A stretch of 64,000 nucleotides of DNA from Bacteroidales bacterium (GCA_017550405.1 JAFZPH010000005.1:1-64000); one strand, 5' to 3'. Shown: positions 53,322 to 63,108, numbered from the stretch's first letter. A program made the numbers and translations. The notes: a model not told the origin generated them from the letters alone.

Positions 53322-55415
53322 TTATTTCTTGAGGTATTTGTCGAACCAGTCGATGAAGTTACGGTGCCAGAGGAGGCTGTTCTGGGGATGGAGCACCCAA
53401 TGGGTCTCGTCGGGGAAGTAGAGGTAGCGGGCATCGAGGCCGCGGAGTTTGGCGGCGTTGTAGGCAGCCATGCCCTGGGAGGCTACGATACGGAAGTCGA
53501 ACTCGCTGTGGACAACGCATATCGGGGTGTTCCATTTGTCGACAAAGCGGTGCGGAGAATTAGCATAGGAGTGGGCAGTCTTGGCGTTCTTTTCCCAGTA
53601 AGGGCCGCCAAGGTCCCAGTTGGTGAACCAGTATTCCTCGGTTTCGAGGCACTGCTGCTCGAAGTTGAACATGCCGTTGTGGGCGAGGAAGGCTTTGAAA
53701 CGGTGGTTCTCGTTGTGTCCTGCCAGCCAATAGATGCTGTAGGCACCGAAGGAGGCTCCGCAGGCACCTATACGCTCGGCGTCGATCTGAGGCACGTTCT
53801 TTGCGAAGTAGTCGGTGGCGGTCATGTAGTCCTTCATGCAGAGTCCGCCGTAGTCGCCGCTGATTTCCTCACACCAAGCTGTACCGAAGCCGGGGCATCC
53901 GCGACGGTTGGGGGCAATGACGAAGTAGCCTGCACCACTCATGACCTCGAAGTTCCAGCGGGTGCTCCAGAACTGGCTGACCATGCTTTGGGGACCGCCT
54001 TCGCAGAAGAGGAGGGCGGGATAGGTGCGGGTGCTGTCATAATCATAAGGATAGATGAGCCACACGAGCATCTCCTTGCCGTCGGAGGTGGGTATCCAGC
54101 ATTCTTCGGTGCGACCCATGCGCACTTGCGAGAGGACCTCGGTATTGATGGAGGTGAGCTGCTTGCCTGTCTGGTTCTCGCCGGAGAGGGTGTAGCAGAA
54201 GATTTCGGAGGGGTGCTGCATGGAGACTTCGTTGGCGAAGATGTTGTTGCCGTGGAGGGAGAATCCATTGATGTCGTGGCAGGCTTTGGTGACCTGACGG
54301 ATGGCCTTGGTGTTGACATCGAAGGCGAAAATCTCATTCATGCCGCGGTACATGACAACAGCAGCCAGCTGGCTGTCGTCGTCGCTCCAGCAGATGCCAC
54401 TCACACCGTAGTCGAAGTCGGCGGTGTAGTCGGTGCGCTCGTTGGTGGCAAAGTCGAGGACCATGAGGCGGAGCTTGTCGCTCTCATAACCATCGTGTTC
54501 CATGCTTTCCCAAGCAATACGCTTGCCGTCGTGGCTGAAGACGGGGTTCTGGTCATAGCCCATAATGCCTTCGCTGATGTTGACGGTAGAGCCGTCGGCA
54601 ATGTTGTAGACGAAAATGTCGCTGTTGGTACTGAGGGCATAGTCCTTGCCGGTCTTGGCACGACAAGTGTAGGCAATGCGGCTGCCGTCGGGCGAGAAGT
54701 TGAACTGCTCGACACCGCCCCAGGGGCGCATGGGGCACTCGTAGGGTTTGGAACCGATGACATCGACCACGTTGCCAAGGTCGACAGCTTTGTCGGTGAG
54801 GGGGGCGAGGAAGATGTGGGGATACTCATCCACCCAGCTGTCCCAATGGCGGTACATGAGGTCCTCGTTGATACGACCGGTAGTCTTGTCGAGACCGGCG
54901 TAGAGTTTCTGGATATCGTCGGGGCGACTGACGGGGATGTCACTTATGTAGAGAATCTTGTCGCCTTTGGGAGAAATCTTGAACCCTTCGAGGCCTGCAT
55001 CGATGGTGGCGAGAACGGTTTCTTTCTTCGCATCAACGTTCATGGAAACGATGGTGTTGCCACGGGCAAAGAGGAGGGTTTTGTCGTTTAGCCACACGGG
55101 GTTGAACTCGTTCTCGACAGTGTTGGTGATGCGTACGGCCTGCCCGTCGCCTTCGACGGGGATGAGATAGAGCTCGGCGTTGCCTTTGTTCTGCTCAATG
55201 TCGTAATAAGTGTTGGCATAGACCACACGCGAACCGTCGGGGCTTACGGCAAATTCGCCCATTTTACCGAGTTTCCACATAATCTCGGGAGTGAAACGTC
55301 CATTCTCGACAGTAACCTGGGGTTTGCCGATCAGAGAGACGCTTTCTTGCTTCTTTTCTTTGCAGCCGACGACCAATAGTGATGCGACTGCCAAAAGGAT
55401 AAATGTCTTTTTCAT
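53322..55415 (-). CDS. S9 family peptidase (DPP5-like) lipoprotein
   Basis: A 697-residue lipoprotein (lipobox VVGC, residues 15-18) of the prolyl oligopeptidase clan. The start is taken at the ATG 55413-55415 because a signal sequence begins there. A seven-bladed propeller (about 40-430) precedes the catalytic domain with Ser555 in GASFGAYS and His672 in DETHWVLH; the acidic residue is expected near 640. This type of S9 enzyme in Bacteroidota is often DPP5-like, cleaving after hydrophobic residues. It is convergent with the BspA-like gene. Confidence 0.9.
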   Translation of the reverse strand: MKKTFILLAVASLLVVGCKEKKQESVSLIGKPQVTVENGRFTPEIMWKLGKMGEFAVSPDGSRVVYANTYYDIEQNKGNAELYLIPVEGDGQAVRITNTVENEFNPVWLNDKTLLFARGNTIVSMNVDAKKETVLATIDAGLEGFKISPKGDKILYISDIPVSRPDDIQKLYAGLDKTTGRINEDLMYRHWDSWVDEYPHIFLAPLTDKAVDLGNVVDVIGSKPYECPMRPWGGVEQFNFSPDGSRIAYTCRAKTGKDYALSTNSDIFVYNIADGSTVNISEGIMGYDQNPVFSHDGKRIAWESMEHDGYESDKLRLMVLDFATNERTDYTADFDYGVSGICWSDDDSQLAAVVMYRGMNEIFAFDVNTKAIRQVTKACHDINGFSLHGNNIFANEVSMQHPSEIFCYTLSGENQTGKQLTSINTEVLSQVRMGRTEECWIPTSDGKEMLVWLIYPYDYDSTRTYPALLFCEGGPQSMVSQFWSTRWNFEVMSGAGYFVIAPNRRGCPGFGTAWCEEISGDYGGLCMKDYMTATDYFAKNVPQIDAERIGACGASFGAYSIYWLAGHNENHRFKAFLAHNGMFNFEQQCLETEEYWFTNWDLGGPYWEKNAKTAHSYANSPHRFVDKWNTPICVVHSEFDFRIVASQGMAAYNAAKLRGLDARYLYFPDETHWVLHPQNSLLWHRNFIDWFDKYLKK

Positions 55416-55442
55416 TAGGCTAATGCAATTATATATTTTTTG

Positions 55443-55450
55443 CAAAAGTA
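55443..55450 (-). promoter_or_regulatory. Probable -7 box of the S9 peptidase gene
   Basis: Minus-strand TACTTTTG, 28 nt from the ATG, matches TAnnTTTG. No -33 element was found at the usual distance. Confidence 0.45.
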
Positions 55451-55503
55451 CGACTTTTTTCATGAATGGAGAAAAAAACTTACGGGATTTCATAGAAAAG
55501 TAG

Positions 55504-55511
55504 TATTTTTG
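55504..55511 (+). promoter_or_regulatory. Probable -7 box of the DHH phosphoesterase gene
   Basis: Plus-strand TATTTTTG, 33 nt before the ATG at 55544, matches TAnnTTTG. The upstream -33 element is not clear. Confidence 0.45.
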
Positions 55512-55543
55512 CAATTTGGAATAATGATTGCAAAAAGGGTCTG

Positions 55544-56596
55544 ATGTACACAAAAGGATTTGATATCCAAGATGTAGCGAAGTTTCGGCAATGGATTGCC
55601 GAGACGCGAAATGTGCTATTGGTATCGCACATGAACGCCGACGGAGACGCTTGCGGAAGCCTTTTGGGTATGACCCTGATGCTGGATTGTGCCACGGGTG
55701 GCAGGAGCGTTGTGACGCCTGTGCTGCCCAACGGATGCCCCAAGAATTTTACATGGTTGCCCGGAGCCGACCGCATCGTGAGCGGCGAGAAGGACCGCGC
55801 AGTGTGGCAGGAGAGGCTGAAAGAAGCAGACATGATTATATGTCTGGACCTGAACGCCGCTTCAAGAACGGATATGCTTGCAGAGGAATTGAGCCAAGCA
55901 CGTTGCCGCAAGGTGCTGATAGACCATCACCACTCTCCCGACAACGAGCATTTCGACTTGATATTCTCCGACTATGCCATCTCCAGCACTTGCGAGCTGG
56001 TGCTTTGGTTGTCGTATGCCATGTGGGACGAACGCTTTATGAATAGAGAGGTAGCCACTTGCCTCTACGCCGGACTGAACACCGATACTGGCGGTTTCGC
56101 CTTCAGTTGCGAGCAACCCAGCTGTTTCGAAGCCGCTGCAAAGCTGGTGAAGTTCGACATCCATCCTGCCGAGATTCACAACAAGATAGTGAACACGTTC
56201 TCGGTAAACAGGATGCAGTTTTACGGCTTTGCGCTGAATGAGCGGCTGAAGATATACCCATTGCAGCATGTGGCCATCATGGTCTTTTCGCTGGACGACC
56301 AGCGAAGGTTCGGTGTAGGAGGAGAAGACATGGAGGGACTGGTGAACTACACCTTGATGATGAAAGAGATGGAGGTGGGCGCACTGCTGCGCGAGGAACC
56401 CGGAAGAACCAAGGTGTCGCTGCGGGCAAAATATGACGTGGATGTGAACATGATAGCCCGGCAACTAGGGGGCGGCGGCCACACCAAGGCTGCAGGTGCC
56501 ACCTGCATCATGCCCCTGGACAAGACCCTCGAAGCCGTGGAGCAGCTGCTGGGCATCAAGAATGTTGAACCTTTGATAATTGGAGCCGAGAGATGA
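55544..56596 (+). CDS. DHH family phosphoesterase (NrnA-like)
   Basis: A 350-residue soluble phosphoesterase of the NrnA (nanoRNase / pAp phosphatase) type. The first metal-binding motif is HMNADGDACGS (29-39), the DHH motif is LIDHHHSPDN (about 123-132) and the C-terminal DHHA1 domain has GGGGHTKAAG. The family degrades short RNA fragments or 3'-phosphoadenosine 5'-phosphate; which applies here is not clear. It is coupled to the gldI-like gene by an ATGA overlap (56593-56596), a pairing also found in gliding Bacteroidota. Confidence 0.92.
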   Translation: MYTKGFDIQDVAKFRQWIAETRNVLLVSHMNADGDACGSLLGMTLMLDCATGGRSVVTPVLPNGCPKNFTWLPGADRIVSGEKDRAVWQERLKEADMIICLDLNAASRTDMLAEELSQARCRKVLIDHHHSPDNEHFDLIFSDYAISSTCELVLWLSYAMWDERFMNREVATCLYAGLNTDTGGFAFSCEQPSCFEAAAKLVKFDIHPAEIHNKIVNTFSVNRMQFYGFALNERLKIYPLQHVAIMVFSLDDQRRFGVGGEDMEGLVNYTLMMKEMEVGALLREEPGRTKVSLRAKYDVDVNMIARQLGGGGHTKAAGATCIMPLDKTLEAVEQLLGIKNVEPLIIGAER

Positions 56597-57135
56597 GGAG
56601 AGCCATTCAACATCACATTATATTTTTAACGACATTGGCCGCCTTGATGACGCTGATGGCTGCCTGCCGCGACCGAATCCCCACCATCGAGGTGGAGACG
56701 GACAAAACCGCTGCCGTGAAGGAGAATATGATTAATGCCAACAGGGTGGTGATACAGTCGGAAGCCACACAGATAGCGTCCTATATACAGCGTCGCGGAT
56801 GGGAGATGACGACTTTGCCATGCGGTGCATGCTATATGGTAAACGCCATGGGCAATGGCAGCCTGATAGCACCCGAAGATAAGGTGACCGTTACCTATCG
56901 GCTGGAGAGACTGGACGGCAGCCCCATCTACCGCAAGCAGACCGACACCCTGACGGTTGGCCGCAGGGATGTCACCGTGGCTTTGGACGACCTGCTCCAG
57001 CAACTCACTTACGGCAGCACAGCACGGATGATAGCACCGTCGAACAGCGCCTACGGGGTGGTAGGCGACGGCGACAGGGTGAGTTCGAGAGAAGTAATCG
57101 TCTACGACATTCAGGAAATAAAGAAAACAACATAA
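56593..57135 (+). CDS. GldI-like peptidyl-prolyl isomerase lipoprotein
   Basis: A 180-residue lipoprotein (lipobox LMAAC, Cys25) with an FKBP-type domain in its C-terminal half (VTYRLERLDGSPIYRKQ, IAPSNSAYGVVGDGD). The middle is a degenerate or short chain-like region. GldI is a periplasmic peptidyl-prolyl isomerase needed for gliding motility in Flavobacterium, and its gene is next to a DHH phosphoesterase there, as here. The FKBP domain is short (about 110 residues) and lacks several active-site aromatics, so activity is uncertain. The next gene is a two-domain FKBP 15 nt away. Confidence 0.78.
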   Translation: MRRAIQHHIIFLTTLAALMTLMAACRDRIPTIEVETDKTAAVKENMINANRVVIQSEATQIASYIQRRGWEMTTLPCGACYMVNAMGNGSLIAPEDKVTVTYRLERLDGSPIYRKQTDTLTVGRRDVTVALDDLLQQLTYGSTARMIAPSNSAYGVVGDGDRVSSREVIVYDIQEIKKTT

Positions 57136-57150
57136 TAAACACACAAAAAA

Positions 57151-58065
57151 ATGAAGAAAACATTATTGTTTGCCACTTTGGCACTGACAATGACCGCCCT
57201 TATGACGGCTTGTAACTCTAACAATTTCAAACAAACCGAGAGCGGTCTTCTGTACCGTTTCGAGACTCAGAATACCGAGGGTGCCCAACCTCAGCCCGGC
57301 GATGTGCTGGTGGGTGAACTGATTCTGACGATGGATGGCGACACGCTGTTCACCAACGCTGGTAATCCCGACCGCATCTTCCAGGTGGCCGAGGCTCCCA
57401 TGTTCAAAGGCGACATCGTGGAAGGTCTCCAGATGATGCACGTTGGCGACAGAGCTGCATTCAAGATTCCCGCCGACTCGATTGCCAACTTTGTGATGGA
57501 AAGCCAGATGCCTGCCCAGTACAAGAAAGGCAGCGGCCAGTACATTATCTATGACATCGCACTGATTGACCTTGTCACCAAGGACGAACTGGCTCAGGAA
57601 CAGGCCAACTTCATCGAGGAGATGAACCAGCGCAAAGAAAACGAGCCTGCCACGCTGGCCAAGTATATCGCCGACAACAACATCACCGTGAAGCCCACCA
57701 AGAGCGGTCTGTACATCATCGTGAACAAGAAAGGCAACGGCCCCAAGGTTGCCGCCGGTAAGAAAGTGACCGTCAACTACACCGGCCGTCTGCTGGATGG
57801 CACCCTGTTCGACACCAGCCGCGAGGCTGACGCAAAAGAGGCTAACAAAGTTGACAAAGGCCGCAAGTACGAACCCATGAGCTACACCGTAGGTGCCCAG
57901 CCTATGATTAAGGGTTGGGAAGAAGGTATCATGGGCCAGACCGTCGGCAGCGACATCACCCTTGTCATGCCTTCCGAACTGGCTTATGGCGGACGTGGCG
58001 CCGGCAAGGACATCATGCCCTACAGCCCCCTGGTGTTCAACATCACCATCGAATCTGTTGAATAA
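57151..58065 (+). CDS. FKBP-type peptidyl-prolyl isomerase, two-domain lipoprotein
   Basis: A 304-residue lipoprotein (lipobox LMTAC, Cys21). The first half (about 30-140) has a divergent FKBP-like domain: PGDVLVGELILTMDGDTLFTN and MFKGDIVEGLQMM. The second half (about 175-304) is a better FKBP domain with VTVNYTGRLLDGTLFDTS, MIKGWEEGIMGQTVGS and PSELAYGGRGAG. It should catalyse proline isomerisation or act as a periplasmic chaperone. It is cotranscribed with the gldI-like gene; a strong terminator follows at 58078-58115. Confidence 0.9.
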   Translation: MKKTLLFATLALTMTALMTACNSNNFKQTESGLLYRFETQNTEGAQPQPGDVLVGELILTMDGDTLFTNAGNPDRIFQVAEAPMFKGDIVEGLQMMHVGDRAAFKIPADSIANFVMESQMPAQYKKGSGQYIIYDIALIDLVTKDELAQEQANFIEEMNQRKENEPATLAKYIADNNITVKPTKSGLYIIVNKKGNGPKVAAGKKVTVNYTGRLLDGTLFDTSREADAKEANKVDKGRKYEPMSYTVGAQPMIKGWEEGIMGQTVGSDITLVMPSELAYGGRGAGKDIMPYSPLVFNITIESVE

Positions 58066-58077
58066 ACCTGAAATCAG

Positions 58078-58115
58078 AAAGGATGGCGGACGTTGTCACA
58101 CTCCGCCATCCTTTT
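58078..58115 (+). terminator. Terminator after the FKBP gene
   Basis: AAAGGATGGCGGA (58078-58090) pairs with TCCGCCATCCTTTT (58102-58115), a 13-bp stem ending in a T-run, 13 nt after the stop codon. Confidence 0.92.
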
Positions 58116-58155
58116 CATGTATTCACCTCTCGAAACTACAAACACTTACCTCGGA

Positions 58156-58722
58156 ATGATGAAGAATATTGTCATTTTTGGCGCTCCCGGTGCCGGCAAA
58201 GGCACCCAGAGCGATTTTATCGTTGAGAGATATGGGCTTACCCACATTTCCACAGGCGACCTTCTGCGCAAAGAGATTGCCGACCAAACCCCGCTGGGAC
58301 TCCGCATCAAAAGCATCATGGATGCCGGTCAGCTGGTGAGCGACGACATCGTGGTGGAGATGATAGACAATGCCATCGCCCGCGATACGAAAGGCATCCT
58401 CTTCGACGGATTCCCCCGTACCGTGGCACAAGCCGAAACCCTCGACCGTCTGCTGGCCAAACACGACCGTACATTGACTTGTATGGTGCGTCTCGACGTT
58501 CCCCGCGAGGAACTGATACGCCGCATGCTGGAACGTGCCAAGGTGAGCGGCCGCAGCGACGACAACGAAGAGACCATCAAAAACCGTCTGGTGGAATACG
58601 AAAACAAGACCCTCCCTGTGGCCTCCTATTACGAAAAGCAGGGCAAGGCAGTAGACATCAACGGTCTGGGCGACATCCAGCGCATTTCGCAGGACATCGC
58701 CAACGCTATCGACGCCCTCTAA
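58156..58722 (+). CDS. adk: Adenylate kinase
   Basis: Interconverts ATP plus AMP and two ADP. The start is taken at the ATG 58156 (MMKNIVIFGAPGAGKGTQ); the open frame upstream overlaps the FKBP terminator and has no homology. The 188-residue protein (the next ATG at 58159 gives 187) has P-loop GAPGAGKGT, the AMP-site segment STGDLLRKEI and the FDGFPRT motif. It lacks the long zinc-binding LID, so it is the short type. A terminator follows at 58738. It is preceded by 90 nt from the FKBP stop. Confidence 0.96.
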   Translation: MMKNIVIFGAPGAGKGTQSDFIVERYGLTHISTGDLLRKEIADQTPLGLRIKSIMDAGQLVSDDIVVEMIDNAIARDTKGILFDGFPRTVAQAETLDRLLAKHDRTLTCMVRLDVPREELIRRMLERAKVSGRSDDNEETIKNRLVEYENKTLPVASYYEKQGKAVDINGLGDIQRISQDIANAIDAL

Positions 58723-58737
58723 TACTAGGAAAAAGCA

Positions 58738-58769
58738 AAGGGCTGCCGGCTCAGGCTGGACAGCCCTTT
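58738..58769 (+). terminator. Terminator of adk
   Basis: AAAGGGCTG (58738-58746) pairs with CAGCCCTTT (58761-58769), a 9-bp stem extended by further GC pairs and followed by AAAT, about 16 nt after the stop. Confidence 0.8.
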
Positions 58770-58800
58770 AAATAGCAACCAAACATATACCCATTCACCC

Positions 58801-59796
58801 ATGACATCCAACTTTGTCGACTATGTCAAGATATTCATCCGCTCAGGCAAAGGCGGTGCCGGTTCAGCACACCTGCTTCGTGTGAAGTACAATGCCAAAG
58901 CTGGTCCCGACGGCGGTGACGGCGGACGCGGAGGACACGTCATCCTGCGCGGCAACAGCCAGCGGTGGACACTCCTGCACTTGAAATACACCAAGCATGT
59001 ATTTGCCGAGAACGGACAGAACGGCGGCGAGAACCTCTGTACGGGCCGCACTGGTGCCGACCAGATTCTCGACGTGCCGCTGGGATGCATCTGCCGCGAT
59101 GCCGAGACCGGTGAAGTGCTGGGCGAAGTGACCGAAGACGGACAGGAGATCATCATCGCCAAAGGTGGACGCGGCGGGCTCGGCAACGACCATTTCAAGT
59201 CGCCCACAAACCAGACTCCACGATATGCCCAGCCCGGCGAACCTGCGGTGGAACGATGGGTAATCATCGAACTAAAAGTGCTGGCCGACGTAGGCCTTGT
59301 GGGATTCCCCAATGCCGGGAAATCGACCTTCCTCAGCGTGGTGTCTGCCGCAAAACCCGAGATAGCCGACTACCCCTTCACCACTCTGGTGCCGAATCTC
59401 GGCATAGTGAAGTACCACGACAGCCAGTCGTTCTGCATCGCCGACATTCCCGGCATCATCGAAGGGGCCAGCGAGGGGAAAGGCCTTGGACTCCGTTTCC
59501 TCCGACATATCGAACGGAACTCCATCCTGCTCTTCATGGTCAGCTGCGAACAACTGGACATAGCACGCGAATACAACATACTGCTGGAAGAGCTAAGGAA
59601 ATACAATCCCGAACTGCTCGACAAGCAACGTGTACTGGCCATCACCAAGAGCGACATCATCGACGAAATCATGATGCAGCAACTGCAGGAGCATCTCCCA
59701 AAGGACATAGACACCATCTTCATCTCGGCAGTTTCGGGCTACCATATCCCCGAGTTGAAAGACCTCCTCTTCAAGAAACTGAACTCCGATGTCTGA
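58801..59796 (+). CDS. obg: GTPase Obg
   Basis: Obg is a ribosome-assembly and stringent-response GTPase. The 331-residue protein has the glycine-rich Obg fold ([14 protein letters not shown], 35-47) and the G domain with G1 GFPNAGKST (168-176), the G2 region [12 protein letters not shown]3 DIPG and G4 TKSD. It ends soon after the G domain (KLNSDV), so the C-terminal tail found in many Bacteroidota Obg (about 385 residues) is missing. The next gene starts 8 nt before its stop, so they are coupled. Confidence 0.96.
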   Translation: MTSNFVDYVKIFIRSGKGGAGSAHLLRVKYNAKAGPDGGDGGRGGHVILRGNSQRWTLLHLKYTKHVFAENGQNGGENLCTGRTGADQILDVPLGCICRDAETGEVLGEVTEDGQEIIIAKGGRGGLGNDHFKSPTNQTPRYAQPGEPAVERWVIIELKVLADVGLVGFPNAGKSTFLSVVSAAKPEIADYPFTTLVPNLGIVKYHDSQSFCIADIPGIIEGASEGKGLGLRFLRHIERNSILLFMVSCEQLDIAREYNILLEELRKYNPELLDKQRVLAITKSDIIDEIMMQQLQEHLPKDIDTIFISAVSGYHIPELKDLLFKKLNSDV

Positions 59797-60388
59797 CCTC
59801 GAGCAACTGGACACCTCCCTGTTTCTGTGGATCAACCGCCACCACAGCGAAGCGACCGACTGGGTGCTGTGGGTCTCCAGCCAGGGATGGTCATGGGCCG
59901 TGGTCATCCTCCTTGCCTTCAGCCTCACCACCCTGCGACGCGAACCGCGCCGGTGGTGGCTCGTGCTGGCAGGTATCGGGCTGTGCTTCCTCCTTGCCGA
60001 CCGTATCTCCGTTCTCTGTTTCAAAGATGTATTCTGCCGCCTGCGCCCATGCCAGACCATCGAGGGGGTGAGGATGTTCCGCACCTCGTGCGGGGGGCTG
60101 TATGGGTTCGTCTCATCGCATGCCGCCAACGTCTTCGCGCTGGCCATGTTCCTCAGCCTGCGTTTCCGCAACAAGGACCGCCGCAGTTGGCTGTTCACCC
60201 TCCTTATTTTCCTCTGGGCCATCGTCGTCTGCTACTCACGCCCCTATCTGGGTAAGCACTACCCCGGCGACGTCGTATGCGGCGCAGCCCTCGGCCTCTG
60301 CATCGGGACGGTGGTATACTTCATCATACAAGGCATTGAAAAATTGATTTCTAAGCATAACCCTGTAAAAAATAATGCAGTCCGATGA
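59789..60388 (+). CDS. PAP2 family membrane phosphatase
   Basis: A 199-residue membrane protein of the type 2 phosphatidic acid phosphatase family. The three motifs are present: [15 protein letters not shown] and [12 protein letters not shown] with the catalytic His. There are about five hydrophobic segments. Possible substrates are undecaprenyl pyrophosphate or phosphatidic/lipid A phosphates; the sequence does not choose. It overlaps obg by 8 nt. A terminator follows at 60449-60487. Confidence 0.9.
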   Translation: MSDLEQLDTSLFLWINRHHSEATDWVLWVSSQGWSWAVVILLAFSLTTLRREPRRWWLVLAGIGLCFLLADRISVLCFKDVFCRLRPCQTIEGVRMFRTSCGGLYGFVSSHAANVFALAMFLSLRFRNKDRRSWLFTLLIFLWAIVVCYSRPYLGKHYPGDVVCGAALGLCIGTVVYFIIQGIEKLISKHNPVKNNAVR

Positions 60389-60448
60389 AACAAAATCTCC
60401 ACTTTTGCGTATATAGCGTTGTGCTTACTTATTTCAAAAGATGTATTT

Positions 60449-60487
60449 GACGGGACGTCTCCCTATCGGGGGCGTTCTCGTTTTTTA
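60449..60487 (+). terminator. Terminator after the PAP2 gene
   Basis: GACGGGACGTCTCCC and GGGGGCGTTCTCG form a stem with G-U pairs and one bulge, then a run of six T residues. It is about 60 nt beyond the stop codon and 33 nt ahead of cvpA. Confidence 0.7.
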
Positions 60488-60519
60488 ACACTGATACCAA
60501 CCCTTAAAAACTGAACAAT

Positions 60520-61044
60520 ATGACATTCTTAGACATCCTCATCGCCATCCCCCTTTTCTATTTCATATACAAAGGCTGGAAACGCGGCATCATTTTTGAG
60601 ATAGCCACCCTCCTCGGCATCCTTGCTGGCATTTGGGCTGCAGTGCATCTCTCTACATGGGTAGCCGAATCGCTCAACCTACAGGGCGAAGGCTCCATAC
60701 TCACCGCCTTCTTCATCACCTTTGTCGGAGCTGTGGTGCTGGCCTACTTCCTTGGCAAAGTGGTAGAAGGTCTCTTCAAGATGGTCAAAGCCGAATTCTT
60801 CAACAAACTCCTCGGCTCGGTGGTGGGCATGATGAAATGCCTCATCATCATCAGCATCCTCCTTAACTTCATCCTCCTCATCGACCAGAATCACGTCATC
60901 ATCACCCCGAAACTGCAGGAAGAGAGCATCCTCTACAAACCGACCTACACCATAGGGAACAAACTCTCCCGCACACTCAAGACCTACATCATCGACAAAC
61001 GGAAAGAACTGGCCGAAGAGAAGAAAGCCGAAGAGTCATGCTGA
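60520..61044 (+). CDS. CvpA family membrane protein
   Basis: A 174-residue inner-membrane protein with four hydrophobic segments (about 4-22, 24-44, 63-84, 105-121), of the CvpA/colicin V production family. The protein begins MTFLDILIAIPLFYFIYKGWKRGII, the standard family start. Members support envelope stress tolerance and, in some species, purine-linked colicin V production. A charged C-terminal tail (KRKELAEEKKAEESC) ends in Cys. dus begins 7 nt before its stop codon. Function here unknown. Confidence 0.88.
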   Translation: MTFLDILIAIPLFYFIYKGWKRGIIFEIATLLGILAGIWAAVHLSTWVAESLNLQGEGSILTAFFITFVGAVVLAYFLGKVVEGLFKMVKAEFFNKLLGSVVGMMKCLIIISILLNFILLIDQNHVIITPKLQEESILYKPTYTIGNKLSRTLKTYIIDKRKELAEEKKAEESC

Positions 61045-61970
61045 TACTCGCCCCCATGCAAGGACTGACCGAACTGCTGTTCCGGAAAGTATACCACCAA
61101 TGCTTCCCCGGGGCACTCGACTACTCCATCTCCCCTTTTCTCTCCCTCACCCACGGCAACCTGGCCGACGCATGGAAAAAAATTGATGATGTCCTTCCCG
61201 ACGCCAACCGCCACTCCATCCCCGTCATCCCCCAGATACTGGGCAAAGAGCCCGACGAATTTGTCGGCCTCGCCAACCGTCTCCACGAAATAGGCTACAA
61301 CGAGATAAACTGGAATATCGGCTGCCCCATGCGCCGTGTGACGGCAAAACACCGCGGCAGCGGCATCCTCCCCTACCCCGACGAAGTACGGGCTATCCTC
61401 GACAGCGTCGTCCCCCAGCTCATCCCCTCCCTCAGCATCAAAATGCGCCTCGGGCTGCAAAGCCCCGACGAGATCTTCCGACTCATCCCCATACTCAACG
61501 ACTATCCCCTCAGCAGTGTCACCATCCATCCCCGCACCGGGCGGCAGCAATACTCTGGACAAGTCGACCTCGACACCTTCGGACAAGTGCTGCCACTCCT
61601 ACACCACAAAGTCATCTACAACGGCGACATCTGCACCCCCGCCGACTATCGCCGCATACAGCAGCGTTTCCCCCAGATTGAAGACTGCATGATTGGTCGC
61701 GGCATTCTCTACGACCCCCTCCTCCCCCTCCGCATCAAGCACGGGCAACCCGACGACCTCCAAGCCACCCTCCGCTTCATCCTCGCCCTTGTTGAAGCCA
61801 TCGACCTCCTGCCCATCCGCGACGAAAGCCGCATGCGCAAAATCAAGGAATACTGGTGCCTCCTCCGACGCAGCCTCCCCATCACCGAACAACAAGCCTC
61901 CGAAGTGCTCCGTGCCCAGACTCCCGACGACACGCGCGTCCGACTCCACGCACTTCTCGACTCCATATAA
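61038..61970 (+). CDS. tRNA-dihydrouridine synthase
   Basis: Reduces uridine to dihydrouridine in the D-loop of tRNA with FMN and NADPH. The 310-residue protein has the catalytic Cys96 in NWNIGCPMRRVTAKHRGSG, the FMN phosphate-binding region and SVTIHPRTGRQQYSG (about 157-171). The start (MLILAPMQGLTELLFRK) is the conserved family N-terminus. It overlaps cvpA by 7 nt. Which uridine (U20, U16 or U47) it modifies is not clear; it is of the DusA/DusB-like group by size. Confidence 0.93.
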   Translation: MLILAPMQGLTELLFRKVYHQCFPGALDYSISPFLSLTHGNLADAWKKIDDVLPDANRHSIPVIPQILGKEPDEFVGLANRLHEIGYNEINWNIGCPMRRVTAKHRGSGILPYPDEVRAILDSVVPQLIPSLSIKMRLGLQSPDEIFRLIPILNDYPLSSVTIHPRTGRQQYSGQVDLDTFGQVLPLLHHKVIYNGDICTPADYRRIQQRFPQIEDCMIGRGILYDPLLPLRIKHGQPDDLQATLRFILALVEAIDLLPIRDESRMRKIKEYWCLLRRSLPITEQQASEVLRAQTPDDTRVRLHALLDSI

Positions 61971-62055
61971 TTCAAACACAACCCCTACACCTTCAGCAAA
62001 AAGAAAAATTTCATAAATATTATAATAAAAACGCCCCTTCTGCGTTACTACCTCA

Positions 62056-63054
62056 ATGAAACACCGAATTGCCATACTCTCACTACTCGTGCCGCTATTG
62101 ATGGCACTGGCTGGATGCAACAGCAGCACCCCCTCCCAGGACATGTCTAACGAGGAAATACTGAAAATCCTCGACATCAAAATCCACAAACACCCCAAAG
62201 ACGACCAACTCTACTACGACCGCGCGAAGATATACCTTGAGCTCAACCGGGTGAATGAAGCCATCGCCGACCTCACTCGTGCCACCTCCATCAACAACAA
62301 AGAGTTCAAATACCACATGCTTCTGGGCGATGCCTACTTCGCCAACGGTGACGTAGAGCACAGCTACAAAAGCCTCCAGCAAGCCCTCGAACTCAACCCT
62401 GACAACCAGGAAGCCTATCTCAAGCTCGGCGAGATAGCCTACTACAGCCGCGACTACGACCGTGCGATGGACAACCTCGGGAAGGTCACAGCCAAAGACC
62501 CACAGAACCTCACCGCCCTGTTCATGAAAGCTTTCATCTACAAGGAGACAGGCGACACCTCCAACGCCATCATCCTCCTGCGCAAAGTATGCGACATGCA
62601 CCCCGACTACTCGCCTGCTTTCGAAGAACTGGGCATGATCTATGCCGCACACCACGACCCCCTGGCTGTTGAATACCTCAACACCGCCGCCCGCATCGAT
62701 CCCAAAAACACCAACGCCCTCTACGGGTTAGCCATGTACTACCAAGACCTCAACAAACCCGATCAAGCCGAAGAAATATACAAACAGATACTCGACATCA
62801 ACTCCAACCACAAAGAGGCCTGGCACAACCGTGGCTACATCCAGCTCTTCACCTACGGCGACTACCCTGTAGCCATCGAGCACCTCACTCGCGCCATCCA
62901 ATGCGACAGCAACTTCATCGAAGCCTGGACCAACCGCGGATGCGCCTACGAACTCATGGGCGACAAAAGCCGTGCCCGCGACGACTTCATGTCAGCCCTC
63001 CAAATCGACCACACCTTCCAGCCCGCCATCGACGGACTCAACCGCACACGGTAA
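62056..63054 (+). CDS. TPR-repeat lipoprotein
   Basis: A 332-residue lipoprotein (lipobox LALAGC, Cys21) made of tetratricopeptide repeats, about eight in tandem from residue 47 onward; examples are AEEIYKQILDINSNHKEAWHNRG and YLKLGEIAYYSRDYDRAMDNL. Such proteins are protein-interaction scaffolds in the periplasm. It is similar in layout to PorW-like TPR lipoproteins of the type IX secretion system, but no specific assignment is made. It is 85 nt after dus. Confidence 0.85.
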   Translation: MKHRIAILSLLVPLLMALAGCNSSTPSQDMSNEEILKILDIKIHKHPKDDQLYYDRAKIYLELNRVNEAIADLTRATSINNKEFKYHMLLGDAYFANGDVEHSYKSLQQALELNPDNQEAYLKLGEIAYYSRDYDRAMDNLGKVTAKDPQNLTALFMKAFIYKETGDTSNAIILLRKVCDMHPDYSPAFEELGMIYAAHHDPLAVEYLNTAARIDPKNTNALYGLAMYYQDLNKPDQAEEIYKQILDINSNHKEAWHNRGYIQLFTYGDYPVAIEHLTRAIQCDSNFIEAWTNRGCAYELMGDKSRARDDFMSALQIDHTFQPAIDGLNRTR

Positions 63055-63108
63055 GAAACAACATATCAACAAAAAACATCATATCAACATATCAACACAT
63101 AATAAGTT

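Noticed and set aside
53274..55091. A 605-residue plus-strand frame across the S9 peptidase gene
   Set aside because: Antisense shadow. The minus-strand protein has catalytic motifs and a lipoprotein signal.
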